64,000 nucleotides of DNA from Nonomuraea pusilla (GTDB lineage Bacteria > Actinomycetota > Actinomycetes > Streptosporangiales > Streptosporangiaceae), in contig NZ_FOBF01000030.1 of assembly GCF_900109355.1 (NCBI RefSeq), positions 21,185 through 85,184 of the forward strand, given 5' to 3'. The notes under the pieces were generated by a model that made no database searches, was not told the origin of the DNA, and was given only the letters and a program-made list of their open reading frames with translations. Every line of letters begins with the position of its first letter. Position 1 is the first letter of the stretch. Both the position numbers and the translations under genes were made by a program. Of the stretch, positions 8,133 to 17,191 are shown piece by piece.

Positions 8133-8810
8133 TCAGGCAGAGGGAGCCGGGCTCTCCACCGGGTAGTACGACGCCCAGGCGGCGCGGTCCATGCGGAGGA
8201 TGCGCAGCCCGATCCAGCCGAGGGCGAGGGTGGGCAGCGTCCACAGCAGGACGGTGACGGGGCCGTACGGCACGAAGAAGTTCGCGACGTTGCTGACGAT
8301 GACGACCAGGGGCACCCACCAGTGCGTCTCGCCGGCCCGCCAGACGGCGACGGTCAGCAGGGGCAGCCCGATCACCGCGAGCTGGACCCAGGGGACGGTG
8401 AAGCCGAACACGACGCCGGGCAGGTCCATCACCTCGTTGAAGAGCCGTTCGGCCTCCTCGGCGGGGTAGTGCCGGCCGAACCACCATTCGACGGGGTCGC
8501 CGAGCAGCAGCGCCGACAGGCTGATGTAGCCGATGACGGTCATGGCGCCCGCGATGTTGCCGAGCACGACGGCCTTGCGCCTGACGAGGTGGAGCAGGCC
8601 GAAGGCGGCGACGGCGGTGAGCACCCAGCTCCAGTGGTAGAGCGCGGACTGGAGCTGGGCGAGGGCCGGGTTGTCGCCGTAGCTGACGACCTCGCGGTCG
8701 TCGCCCCAGGTGCCGGGATCGACGATCACGGCGATCGTCTGGAGGAGGGGTGCGACGATCAGCAGCGTGCCGGCGGCGACGCGCCTGAAGTCGGTGGAGT
8801 TCTTGAGCAT
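8133..8810 (-). CDS. Six-helix membrane protein of unknown function
   Basis: A 225-residue integral membrane protein with about six hydrophobic stretches, starting with TLLIVAPLLQTIAVIV after a short basic N-terminus. A Trp-rich loop, EWWFGRHYPAEEAERLFNEV, sits between helices three and four, and AVWRAGETHWW between four and five. I do not recognise a named family; the layout resembles unannotated DUF4386-like actinobacterial proteins, a weak match. A ribosome site AGGAACCCCC precedes the ATG. It is divergent from the serine hydrolase at 8981. Confidence 0.7.
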   Translation of the reverse strand: MLKNSTDFRRVAAGTLLIVAPLLQTIAVIVDPGTWGDDREVVSYGDNPALAQLQSALYHWSWVLTAVAAFGLLHLVRRKAVVLGNIAGAMTVIGYISLSALLLGDPVEWWFGRHYPAEEAERLFNEVMDLPGVVFGFTVPWVQLAVIGLPLLTVAVWRAGETHWWVPLVVIVSNVANFFVPYGPVTVLLWTLPTLALGWIGLRILRMDRAAWASYYPVESPAPSA

Positions 8811-8940
8811 GGGGGTTCCTAGCCTTGCCGGGCGGCGTGACCAGGTGACGGTAGGCCGTGGACGCGCGCGGCAGCGTCCGCCCGTGGAGTGACTGGCGGT
8901 CCGCTTCCAGGTTGAGCTTCCCCTGCGCGAGCCTCCGCCT

Positions 8941-8960
8941 TAGAATCTGATTCTAGAATC
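8941..8960. promoter_or_regulatory. Overlapping palindromic operator
   Basis: TAGAATC-t-GATTCTA (8941-8955) and GATTCTAGAATC (8949-8960) are both perfect palindromes sharing a half-site, so the element holds three alternating AGAATC half-sites. It lies 21 bases before the GTG of the serine hydrolase and between divergent genes. It is AT-rich in a GC-rich setting and looks like a dimeric repressor site. The binding protein is unknown, and no regulator gene is adjacent. Confidence 0.6.
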
Positions 8961-8980
8961 CTTTCCGCTGAGGAGGCGGC

Positions 8981-10210
8981 GTGAGCGAGCTCAAGGTCAC
9001 CTGCGACCCCGGAGACGTCGGCTTCGACCCCGCCCGGCTGCGCCGGATCGACGCGCACCTCGCGCGGTACGTGGACGACGGGCGGCTGCCCGGCTGGCTC
9101 GTCCTCGTGAGCAGGCGCGGCGAGATCGCCCACCTGTCCGCGTACGGCTCCCGCGACGTCGCCACCGGCGCGCCGGTCGAGACCGGCACCCTGTTCCGGA
9201 TCTACTCGATGTCGAAGCCCGTCACCTCGGTCGCCGCCATGATCCTGTACGAGGAGGGCGCGCTCGACCTCGACGACCCGGTGAGCAGGTTCATCCCGTC
9301 ATTCCGCGACCTGCGCGTCCACGAGGGCGGCACCGCCGCCGCCCCGATCACCAGGCCCGTACGCGAGCCCGTGCGCGTGCGGCACCTGCTGACCCACACG
9401 GCGGGCCTCGCGTACGGGTTCCAGCACGTCCACGTCGTGGACGAGATCTACCGGCAGGCCGGCTTCAACCGGGGCATGCCGAAGGGCCTCGACCTCGCCC
9501 AGACGGCGGACCGGCTGGGCGAGCTGCCCCTGCTGTTCGAGCCCGGCACGCAGTGGAACTACTCCGTCGCCACCGACGTGCTCGGCCGGGTCGTGGAGGT
9601 GGCGTCAGGGCGGCCCTTCGCCGCGTTCCTCGCCGAGCGGATCTTCGAGCCGCTGGGCATGACCGACACCGGCTTCCGCGTCGGCAGGGAGCACGCGGAG
9701 CGGCTCGCCACGCTCTACAGCCTCGTGCCTGGCGACGGCATGGTGCCGCTCGACATGGGCGACCTCGCGTTCGTCCCGCCGCTCGCGCCGTCCGGGGGCG
9801 GCGGGCTGATCTCCACCGCCCACGACTACCACCGCTTCCTCCAGATGCTGCTGCGCGGCGGCGAGCTCGACGGGGTGCGTCTGCTCGGCCCGCGCACGGT
9901 GTCGTACATGACGCGTAACCACCTGCCCGGGGGCGCCGACCTGCAGGAGTTCGGCAGGCCGGTGTTCGCCGAGGTGTCGTACGCGGGCATGGGGTTCGGG
10001 CTGGGGTTCGGGGTGCTGCTGGACGCGGTGAAGGCCGGGCTGCTGTCCTCCGAGGGCGAGTACAGCTGGGGCGGGGCGGCGAGCACCGCGTTCTGGGTGG
10101 ACCCGAAGGAGGAGCTGAGCGTGCTCTTCCTCACCCAGCTCCTGCCGTCGAACGCCTACCCCCTCAGGGCCGCCCTGCGGCGGCTGGTCCACCAGGCGCT
10201 GGTCGAGTGA
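8981..10210 (+). CDS. Serine hydrolase, class C beta-lactamase / esterase fold
   Basis: A 409-residue member of the penicillin-binding-like serine hydrolases (COG1680). The nucleophile motif is Ser76-M-S-Lys79, the Tyr motif is in WNYSVATD (about residue 190), and the conserved loop HTAGLAYG precedes it. The C-terminal YSWGGAASTAFWVDP replaces the KTG-like triad, as in esterases EstB and LovD-like enzymes. There is no signal peptide. The GTG start is fixed by AGGAGG five bases upstream. It is about 45 residues longer than the paralogue at 2881. Ester or lactone hydrolysis or acyl transfer is likely; the substrate is unknown. Confidence 0.9.
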   Translation: MSELKVTCDPGDVGFDPARLRRIDAHLARYVDDGRLPGWLVLVSRRGEIAHLSAYGSRDVATGAPVETGTLFRIYSMSKPVTSVAAMILYEEGALDLDDPVSRFIPSFRDLRVHEGGTAAAPITRPVREPVRVRHLLTHTAGLAYGFQHVHVVDEIYRQAGFNRGMPKGLDLAQTADRLGELPLLFEPGTQWNYSVATDVLGRVVEVASGRPFAAFLAERIFEPLGMTDTGFRVGREHAERLATLYSLVPGDGMVPLDMGDLAFVPPLAPSGGGGLISTAHDYHRFLQMLLRGGELDGVRLLGPRTVSYMTRNHLPGGADLQEFGRPVFAEVSYAGMGFGLGFGVLLDAVKAGLLSSEGEYSWGGAASTAFWVDPKEELSVLFLTQLLPSNAYPLRAALRRLVHQALVE

Positions 10211-10334
10211 CCGGTTTGTGAGCCGTCACAGATCTGACAGCCCGGATTTACTTCCCGGTCCAGTTCACAGAAGAGCCGGGGTGGCTCATCGTGTGGGTCT
10301 GCGCGCCGAACCGTCCGCGACCCGTGGAGCCGCC

Positions 10335-11498
10335 ATGCGCCGCCGCACGTTCCTCACCGCAGTGTCCGCCGGGCTGGGCGCCGTCGCCTTCTCCGGCGCC
10401 GTCTGGCACGAGGCCGCCGCCTCCGCCTCCCGATCCCTCCCGTCCGGCGGCCTGCGCGCAGGCGCTGGCCCCTACGGGCCGCTGGGCGCCGCCGACGCGA
10501 ACGGCGTGGCGCTGCCCGCCGGGTTCCGCAGCCGGGTCGTGGCCAGGTCGGGCCGCCTGACCGGCGGCCTCCTCTGGCACCCGGCGCCCGACGGCGGCGC
10601 GTGCTTCGCCGACGGCGACGGCTGGATCTACGTGTCCAACTCCGAGGTGCCGCTGGTCGGCGGCGCGTCCGCCATCAGGTTCCGCGCGGACGGCTCCATC
10701 GAGCGCGCGTACCGGATCCTCGACGGCACCACGCTCAACTGCGCCGGCGGCCGCACCCCGTGGAACACCTGGCTGTCGTGCGAGGAGGTGTTCCGCGGCC
10801 GGGTGTACGAGACCGACCCGTACGGCGCCCGCGCCGCCCAGGCGCGCCCGGCGATGGGCAGGTTCAAGCACGAGGCGGCGGCCTGCGACCCCGACCACCG
10901 CGCGGTCTACCTGACCGAGGACGAATCCGACGGCTGCCTCTACCGCTTCACCCCCGACGTCTGGGGCGACCTGTCACGCGGCCGGCTGGACGTGCTCTGC
11001 GGCACCGGCGGCGACGGCGTCGAGTGGCGGCCCGTGCCCGACCCCACGCCCGGCGTGTTCGAACGGCAGACCCGCCACCAGGTCGCCGCCGCCAGGCACT
11101 TCGACGGCGGCGAGGGCTGCCACTACGCCGCCGGCGTCTGCTACTTCACCGCCAAGGGCGACAGGAAGGTCTGGGCGTACGACACCGCGCGGCAGACCGT
11201 GACGTCCGTCTACGACGGCGGCGGCACCCTCGACGGCGTCGACAACATCACCGGCCTGCCGTCGGGCGACCTGTACGTCGCCGAGGACGGCGGCAACATG
11301 GAGATCAACGTGATCACCCCCGACGGCGTGGTCGCCCCCGTGCTGCGGCTCGACGGGCAGGCCGAGTCGGAGATCACCGGGCCCGCCTTCTCGCCCGACG
11401 GCACCCGGCTCTACTTCTCCTCCCAGCGCGGCCCCAGCGGCGAGACGGCGGGCACCGGCGGCATCACGTACGAGGTGACCGGCCCCTTCCGCCGCTGA
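10335..11498 (+). CDS. PhoX/DUF839-type secreted protein with Tat signal
   Basis: A 387-residue exported protein. The N-terminus MRRRTFLTAVSAGLGAVAFS is a Tat-like signal (basic start followed by a hydrophobic stretch) suited to export of a folded, metal-loaded protein. The body is a beta-propeller of the PhoX/DUF839 family: TPWNTWLSCEEVFRG is the conserved Glu-containing motif, and TEDESDGCLYRF and FSPDGTRLYFSSQRG are further blades. PhoX enzymes are Ca/Fe alkaline phosphatases; whether this shorter form keeps phosphatase activity is unclear. ATG 10335 was chosen because the signal starts there. It may be co-transcribed with the SGNH gene 57 bases downstream. Confidence 0.8.
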   Translation: MRRRTFLTAVSAGLGAVAFSGAVWHEAAASASRSLPSGGLRAGAGPYGPLGAADANGVALPAGFRSRVVARSGRLTGGLLWHPAPDGGACFADGDGWIYVSNSEVPLVGGASAIRFRADGSIERAYRILDGTTLNCAGGRTPWNTWLSCEEVFRGRVYETDPYGARAAQARPAMGRFKHEAAACDPDHRAVYLTEDESDGCLYRFTPDVWGDLSRGRLDVLCGTGGDGVEWRPVPDPTPGVFERQTRHQVAAARHFDGGEGCHYAAGVCYFTAKGDRKVWAYDTARQTVTSVYDGGGTLDGVDNITGLPSGDLYVAEDGGNMEINVITPDGVVAPVLRLDGQAESEITGPAFSPDGTRLYFSSQRGPSGETAGTGGITYEVTGPFRR

Positions 11499-11555
11499 TC
11501 CGCCGTCCTCCCCGGATTCCCCACCCCCCACGAATCCCCTGCCAAGGAGTCCCCC

Positions 11556-12422
11556 ATGGTCCGACGGATGCTCGTCCTGCTCGCCGCGGCCGCCCTGGCG
11601 CTCGGCCTGACCGGCCCGGCCCGCGCCGTGCAGGGCGAGGTGTACGTGGCGCTCGGCGACTCGGCCGCCGCAGGCCCGCTCGTGCCCGACCAGGTCGTGC
11701 CCGACCTCGGCTGCTGGCGCTCCGACCACAACTACGCGCACCTGACGGCCCGCGCGATCGGCGCCGCCGTCCTGCGCGACGTCACCTGCTCCGGCGCCAA
11801 GACCAAGGACATGTACCAGTCGCAGAAGACCGACCTCGGCAGCGTCGCGCCGCAGTTCGACGCGCTCCGCGAGGACACGACGCTCGTCACCGTCCAGATC
11901 GGGGCGAACGACGTCGGGCTGACCGGCTTCATCGAGGACTGCCTGAACCTGCTCCCGCCGCCCGTCGGCGACCCCTGCAACGACGACTACGTGGTGGACG
12001 GGCAGGACAGCTGGCGGGTGAAGACCGACGCGCTGCGCCCGAAGCTGACCGCGCTGGCCGCCGACATCCGCGCCCGCGCGCCCCACGCCCGCGTCTTCCT
12101 GGTGGGCTACGCCACGTACGCGCCGCCGAACGGCTGCTACCCGACCGTCCCGATCATCAAGGCCGACGCCAACTACATCCGGGGCACGCTCATGTACTTC
12201 AACCAGATGCTGGCCGAGCAGGCCGCCGCGGCCGGGATCGGCTTCATCGACCTGCAGACGCCCAGCGTCGGGCACGACCCGTGCGCGAGTCCCGGCGTCC
12301 GCTGGATCGAGCCGTACGTGCCCGCCTCCCCCGCCGCCCCGTTCCACCCGAACGGTCTCGGGATGAAGAACTTCGCCACGATCGTGACGGCCGCCGTCAC
12401 GGGCGCGCTCTCGCAGACCTGA
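11556..12422 (+). CDS. Secreted SGNH/GDSL esterase
   Basis: A 288-residue lipase/esterase of the SGNH superfamily. The signal peptide runs to about residue 25 (ALALGLTGPARA). Block I is YVALGDSAAAG with the nucleophilic serine, block III is QIGANDVG with the oxyanion asparagine, and block V is PFHPNGLGMKNFA with the catalytic histidine. Six or more cysteines could form disulfides, as in Streptomyces esterases of this group. The ribosome site is AAGGAG. The last 26 bases overlap the convergent PucR-type gene. Confidence 0.92.
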   Translation: MVRRMLVLLAAAALALGLTGPARAVQGEVYVALGDSAAAGPLVPDQVVPDLGCWRSDHNYAHLTARAIGAAVLRDVTCSGAKTKDMYQSQKTDLGSVAPQFDALREDTTLVTVQIGANDVGLTGFIEDCLNLLPPPVGDPCNDDYVVDGQDSWRVKTDALRPKLTALAADIRARAPHARVFLVGYATYAPPNGCYPTVPIIKADANYIRGTLMYFNQMLAEQAAAAGIGFIDLQTPSVGHDPCASPGVRWIEPYVPASPAAPFHPNGLGMKNFATIVTAAVTGALSQT

Positions 12423-13704
12423 GCCTGCGCGCGGCCAGCGCCGCCCCGATCCGCTGCAGGTGCGCCGGGTCCAGCGGGTCGAGCCCGGTGAGGGCGACGG
12501 CCCTGCGCAGCCGGTAGTCCACGGTGTTCGGGTGGACGTGCAGCACCTCCGCCGCCCGCCGCCGGTCCAGGCCGGTGTCGAGGTACACCTTCAGCGTCCT
12601 CAGCAGGTCGGGGTTGTCCAGCAGCGGGTCGAGCAGCCCGGCGAGCGCGTCCGTCGCGGCGCTCGACCTGCTGAGCTGGTACTCCAGCAGTACGTCCACC
12701 AGCCGGTACGCGCCGGGCGGGCGCTCGAACAGCCTGGCCACCTCCAGCACCTCCTCCGCCAGCCGGGCCGCGGCCGGCACGGCCTCGGGCGCCGCGGGCT
12801 CGGCGGCGAGCCACACCGGGGCTCCCGCGGCCTGCGTGACGCGGGCGGCCAGCTCCTCGACGGCGCACCGGTCGGGGTCGGCGCCGGGCAGCGGCACCAG
12901 CGCGAGCCCCCCGGCGGTGTCGAGCACGGACAGCACCTGCTCGGCGGCCTGCCGCTGGAGCGCCCTCCTGATCCTGTTCAGCTTGCGGCGTCCCGCGATC
13001 CGGCCGCCGTCCGGCTGCTCGCGGGGGTGCTCGTCGGGGTGCGGGCCGACGGCGAGGGCCACGACGAGGTAGCGCGGCGCGAGCCGCACCCCGGCGAGCG
13101 CCGCCCGGTCGCCGCCGAGCAGCGCCGACACGGTCGCGTGCATGGCGTGCTGCTCGTGGCTCAGCACGCCCTCGCGCTCCTCCAGGTACGCGGCGCTGAC
13201 CGAGACGGTGACGGCCTCCAGGTAGGCCAGGACGATCGTGTGCGCGGCGAGGACGTCGTCGAGGTCGGCGGGGGTGGCGGCGGCGAACAGGTGCTCCCAC
13301 ACGCGGCGTGCGCCGAGGTGGTAGGCGGCGAGCAGCGCCTCCAGCGGCACCCCCTCCTGGGCGCGTCTGGCCGCAGACGCGCGCACGGGCGCGAGCTCGG
13401 CCCCGGTGGGCGGGCGGCCGTCGCGGAACATGCGGCCGATCAGCCGCAGGTTGTGCTCGGTGATGCCGGTGATGTCGCCGTCGAGCTCCTCCTGGGGCAG
13501 CCTGCGGTAGAGGGGGATCTCGTCGGCGAAGCCGCGGACGAGCTGCCGGGCCAGGCGGGTGGTCTGGCGTTCGAGCAACTCGTGCACGGGACACCCGGCC
13601 AGGGTGAGGGCGCGGACCACGCTCGAACCCTCCCAAACAGGACACCGTTCCGCAACGAACTCCACCCACCCGGCATCCCCGCCCGGGAAGTGCCGTCCGG
13701 ACAC
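12397..13704 (-). CDS. PucR/CdaR-type transcriptional regulator
   Basis: A 435-residue regulator. The C-terminal 60 residues form the PucR HTH_30 domain: RTLKVYLDTGLDRRRAAEVL, then HVHPNTVDYRLRRAVALTGL. The middle holds a GGDEF-like CdaR region with no catalytic motif, and the N-terminal half is the helical RsbRD-like sensing domain (MFRDGRPPTGAELAPVRASA). Such proteins activate purine, proline or GABA catabolism in other bacteria; the target here is unknown. The start is uncertain: ATG 13704 lacks a strong ribosome site and a GTG some 80 bases inward is possible. It is divergent from the kinase at 13845. Confidence 0.85.
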   Translation of the reverse strand: MSGRHFPGGDAGWVEFVAERCPVWEGSSVVRALTLAGCPVHELLERQTTRLARQLVRGFADEIPLYRRLPQEELDGDITGITEHNLRLIGRMFRDGRPPTGAELAPVRASAARRAQEGVPLEALLAAYHLGARRVWEHLFAAATPADLDDVLAAHTIVLAYLEAVTVSVSAAYLEEREGVLSHEQHAMHATVSALLGGDRAALAGVRLAPRYLVVALAVGPHPDEHPREQPDGGRIAGRRKLNRIRRALQRQAAEQVLSVLDTAGGLALVPLPGADPDRCAVEELAARVTQAAGAPVWLAAEPAAPEAVPAAARLAEEVLEVARLFERPPGAYRLVDVLLEYQLSRSSAATDALAGLLDPLLDNPDLLRTLKVYLDTGLDRRRAAEVLHVHPNTVDYRLRRAVALTGLDPLDPAHLQRIGAALAARRLRSARARP

Positions 13705-13844
13705 GAGGCCGGGGTTCGGGGGAAGCAGGGGCCGGGGTGCGGGTGGCGGGGAGGGGCGCCGGCACCGGGGAGGCGCGGACCGGGCGCAGGGGCGGAGGTT
13801 CGGGGAGGCGCGGGGGTGGCCGGGCCTTCTATGATGCGCGGCAT

Positions 13845-15167
13845 ATGGGGAGAAACGTCAGGCTTGTGCTGCTGAGGACCGCGAGGCCGCTGATCGTCGC
13901 GGCGGCGGTCCTGGCCGGCGTGCGCGCGCCCGGCCCGCGCGGGCTCGTCTCCCGGGTGCTGGAGCAGGTGGCCGTCCACGCCGCCCTGACCGCGCTGATC
14001 GGCGCCGCCTACTTCGGCATCATCGCGGCGGGCCGCTGGTCGCAGCCGTGGCTCGGCTCCGACCTGAGCCGCTGGTGGGGGCTCGCTGCCGCGCTCGCCG
14101 CGGGCGCGCTCTTCCATCCCTTGCGCCTGCGCCTGCGCGAGGCGGCGAGCCGCCTGTTCGGCACCTGGCACGACCCGTACCGGCTGGCCGACCTGGTGAG
14201 CCGGACGGTGCAGGAGGCGGAGGGCCCCGTGGAGGCGCTGGCGTCGGCGGCGTCGTGGGTGCGGCGCGCGCTGGGGGCGCGTGGCGTGGCCGTGGAGGTA
14301 CCGCTGCCCGGCGGCCGGACGCGTACCGTCGTGGACGGCGAGGTCCCCGCCCAGGACCCCGGCGACGGCCCCGCCGACGACGGCGGGCACGCGGCGGTGC
14401 CGCTGGTCTGGCACGGCCGGCACGTCGGGCTCCTGCTCGTCAGGGGCGAACCGCGCGACGCCGGCCTGCTGGACATCCTCGCCAGGCAGCTCGCCGAGGT
14501 GGCCCACGCGGTACGCCTCAGCGCCGACCTGCAGCGCTCCCGTGAGCGCATGCTCGTCACCAGGGAGGAGGAGCGGCACCGGCTGCGCCGCGACCTCCAC
14601 GACGGCCTCGGCCCGACCCTCACCAGCCTCGCCATGAGCGTCGACGAGGCGCGACTCACCCTCGCCCGCGACCCGGACGCCGCCGAGACCCTGCTCAGCA
14701 GGGCCCGCAGGCAGATGACGGAGGCCGTCATGGACGTCAGGAACCTCGTCTACGGCCTGCGGCCACCCGGGTTGGACCGTTCCCAGCTGGACGAGCTGGG
14801 CCTGGAGGGCGCGCTGCGGACGCTGGCCGCCGCGCCGGGGCCCCGGGTGGACGTCGTGGCGACGGGCGCGCCCGCCGAGGTGCCCGCCGCCGTGGAGGCG
14901 GCCGCGTACGAGATCGCCAGGGAGGCGCTGGCCAACGTCCGCAGGCACGCCCGCGCCACGACCGCCCTGGTGCGGCTGGAGCAGCGGGAGGACGCGCTCA
15001 GGCTCACCGTCTCCGACGACGGCCTCGGCCTGCCCGAGCAGCGCCGCCAGGGGGCGGAGCTGATGCGGCAGCACGCCGAGCGGGCGGGCGGGGCCTGCGA
15101 GCTCGCGGTCAGGCCGGGCGGCGGCACCGAGGTGACCGCCCTCCTCCCTCTCGGAGCCCCCCGATGA
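13845..15167 (+). CDS. Sensor histidine kinase, HisKA_3 type, short N-terminus
   Basis: A 440-residue NarL-type kinase. Two or three membrane helices occupy the first 95 residues, then a GAF-like region, the DHp helix with phospho-acceptor His252 (RRDLHDGLGP), and a HATPase_c domain with N-box EIAREALANVRRHA and D-box VSDDGLGL. The G2 lid reads GAELMRQHAERAGG instead of the GxGLxxMRERA pattern of its neighbours, so ATP handling may be altered. It resembles the kinase at 15164 but lacks that protein's larger membrane domain. ATG 13845 follows a TATGAT -10-like element by 9 bases, fitting a near-leaderless message. It overlaps the next gene by four bases. Confidence 0.82.
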   Translation: MGRNVRLVLLRTARPLIVAAAVLAGVRAPGPRGLVSRVLEQVAVHAALTALIGAAYFGIIAAGRWSQPWLGSDLSRWWGLAAALAAGALFHPLRLRLREAASRLFGTWHDPYRLADLVSRTVQEAEGPVEALASAASWVRRALGARGVAVEVPLPGGRTRTVVDGEVPAQDPGDGPADDGGHAAVPLVWHGRHVGLLLVRGEPRDAGLLDILARQLAEVAHAVRLSADLQRSRERMLVTREEERHRLRRDLHDGLGPTLTSLAMSVDEARLTLARDPDAAETLLSRARRQMTEAVMDVRNLVYGLRPPGLDRSQLDELGLEGALRTLAAAPGPRVDVVATGAPAEVPAAVEAAAYEIAREALANVRRHARATTALVRLEQREDALRLTVSDDGLGLPEQRRQGAELMRQHAERAGGACELAVRPGGGTEVTALLPLGAPR

Positions 15168-17185
15168 CCGTTCCGTGCCCTCCCGCCGAACCCGTGGAGG
15201 CCGGGCCGTCGCCGCGGCGGTGGCGGGTCGCCGTCGCCGCCGCCTGGGCGGTCGCGGCGGCGGCGCTGGTCGCCACGCTCCTGGCCGCGTGGCTGTCGGC
15301 GCAGGTGCCGTGGGACGTGGACGGCGACGGCGTCGACCCGATCGGCCTGATGTACCCGGCGGCCGGGGCGTTCCTCATCTCCCGGCGGCCCCGCCTGCTG
15401 TTCCCCTGGCTCATGTGGGGCACCGGCGTGGTCTGGGCGGCGTGGTCGCTGCTGTACTCCCTGTCCCACTGGACGGCGGCGTTCACGTCCGGCGTGCCCG
15501 TCTACATCGGGTGGCCGGCGCTGTGGCTGTGGCTGTGGGCGGTGCCGACGTTCAGCGCCGTCATGCCGCTGCTGTTCCCCGACGGGCGGCCGCCGTCCAG
15601 GCGGTGGCGTCTCGTCCTGTACGCCGACCTCACGCTCATGGTGGGCCACTCGCTGATGCTCGGGCTGGCCCCCGACCCGTCGTTCGAGCTGGGCGTGCCG
15701 ATGGACAACCCGTTCGGGGTGGCGGCGCTCGGCACGATCCCGCAGACGGTGGAGTCGTGGATCGCCCTGCCGATGCTCGCGCTGTCCGTGCTCGGCGTGG
15801 TCTCGCTCGGCTTCAGGTACCGGGCCGCCGCGCCGGAGGTGCGCCGCCAGATCGCCTGGTACTTCTACGCGATGGTGATCTACGTGGCGTTCTGGGCGGT
15901 CAGTAGCGGGGACGACCCGGTGATGGCGTTCCTGCGCGTGTTCCTCGCGGGCGGCATCCCCATCGCCGTGATCGCCTCGGTGCTGCGCCACCAGCTCTAC
16001 GGCATCAGGCTCATCCTCAACCGCACCCTCGTGTACGGCTCGCTGGCGCTCGTCATGGGCGTCACGTACTCGGTGCTCATCTGGGCGGGCAGCAGCTTCG
16101 CGGGCGACTACGGGGCGGTGGCCGGGCTGGCGGCGGCGATGGCGACGGGCGCGGTGTTCCACCCGGTGCGGCTGCGGCTGCAGCGGTCGGTCGACCGGCT
16201 GTTCGACGTGGAGCGCGACCCGTACAAGGCGGCCGACCTGCTGAGCCGGGCCGTGCAGCGGGCGGGCGACCCCGCGGAGGCGCTGGCGGAGGCGATCTCG
16301 CTGGTGCGGGCGGCGTTCGGCGCGCGCGGCGCGGCGGTCGAGGTGTGGGGCGAGCCCGCGTTGTCGTTCACGGACGGCGCGCTGGGCCACCGGATGCGGG
16401 CGGTCGAACTGCTCTGGCACGGCGAGCGGGTGGGCCGGCTGCTGCTCGCCGGCGCCCGCCCCGCCAGGGAGCAGCAGGCCGTCATGGCCAAGCACCTGGC
16501 CGAGCTGGCCCACGCCGTACGGCTCAGCACCGACCTGCGCCAGTCGCGCGAGCGCATCAGCGCCACCAGGGACGAGGAGCGGCGCAGGCTCGGCAGGGAG
16601 CTGCACGACGGGCTCGGTCCCGCCCTGACCAGCGTCACGATGACGCTGGACGAGGCGCGGCGGCGGCTGGAGCGCGACCCGGGGTCGGCGGGCGAGCTGC
16701 TGGCCCGGGTGCGGGAGGAGATGACGGGCACGCTGGTGTCGGTGCGCGAGCTGGTGTACGGGCTGCGCCCGCCCGTCCTGGACGAGCTCGGCCTCGCGGG
16801 GGCGCTGCGCGCGTTCGGCGCGGGGCCGGGGCCGCGGGTCGAGGTGCGGGTGGACGGCTCGCTCGACGGGCTGCCCGCCGGGGTGGAGATGGCGGCGTAC
16901 CGGATCGCGCAGGAGGCGCTGACGAACGCGCGCCGCCACGCGGGGGCGGCGTCGGTGGTGGTGGCCTTCCTGCGGGAGGCGGAGGCGCTGCGGCTGACCG
17001 TGGCGGACGACGGGAAGGGCCTGCCCGACGCGCCGTCGCCGGGGGTGGGGCTGACGTCGATGCGGGAGCGCGCCGCCGAGATCGGGGGCGCCTGCGAGAT
17101 CGCCCCGCGTCCCGGCGGCGGCACCGAGGTGAGCGCCCGGCTCCCCCTGCCGCCGCTCGACCCGCCGCCCGCCGCGTCGCCCTGA
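15164..17185 (+). CDS. Sensor histidine kinase, HisKA_3 type, multi-helix sensor
   Basis: A 673-residue kinase. Seven or so hydrophobic segments fill residues 20-330, followed by a GAF-like stretch, the DHp domain with His481 (GRELHDGLGPALTS), and a full HATPase domain with N-box RIAQEALTNARRHA and lid GVGLTSMRERAAEIGG. It autophosphorylates and would pass phosphate to a NarL-type regulator, but none is adjacent. Its ATG overlaps the previous kinase stop (ATGA). It is a clear paralogue of the kinase at 17977, whose response regulator could serve both. The signal is unknown. Confidence 0.9.
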   Translation: MTVPCPPAEPVEAGPSPRRWRVAVAAAWAVAAAALVATLLAAWLSAQVPWDVDGDGVDPIGLMYPAAGAFLISRRPRLLFPWLMWGTGVVWAAWSLLYSLSHWTAAFTSGVPVYIGWPALWLWLWAVPTFSAVMPLLFPDGRPPSRRWRLVLYADLTLMVGHSLMLGLAPDPSFELGVPMDNPFGVAALGTIPQTVESWIALPMLALSVLGVVSLGFRYRAAAPEVRRQIAWYFYAMVIYVAFWAVSSGDDPVMAFLRVFLAGGIPIAVIASVLRHQLYGIRLILNRTLVYGSLALVMGVTYSVLIWAGSSFAGDYGAVAGLAAAMATGAVFHPVRLRLQRSVDRLFDVERDPYKAADLLSRAVQRAGDPAEALAEAISLVRAAFGARGAAVEVWGEPALSFTDGALGHRMRAVELLWHGERVGRLLLAGARPAREQQAVMAKHLAELAHAVRLSTDLRQSRERISATRDEERRRLGRELHDGLGPALTSVTMTLDEARRRLERDPGSAGELLARVREEMTGTLVSVRELVYGLRPPVLDELGLAGALRAFGAGPGPRVEVRVDGSLDGLPAGVEMAAYRIAQEALTNARRHAGAASVVVAFLREAEALRLTVADDGKGLPDAPSPGVGLTSMRERAAEIGGACEIAPRPGGGTEVSARLPLPPLDPPPAASP

Positions 17186-17191
17186 GGCCGG

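Noticed and set aside
2881..10210. True beta-lactamases conferring resistance
   Set aside because: Both proteins have the SxxK/Tyr pattern of the broad serine hydrolase family but no signal peptide and no clear KTG, so an esterase or peptidase role is more likely.
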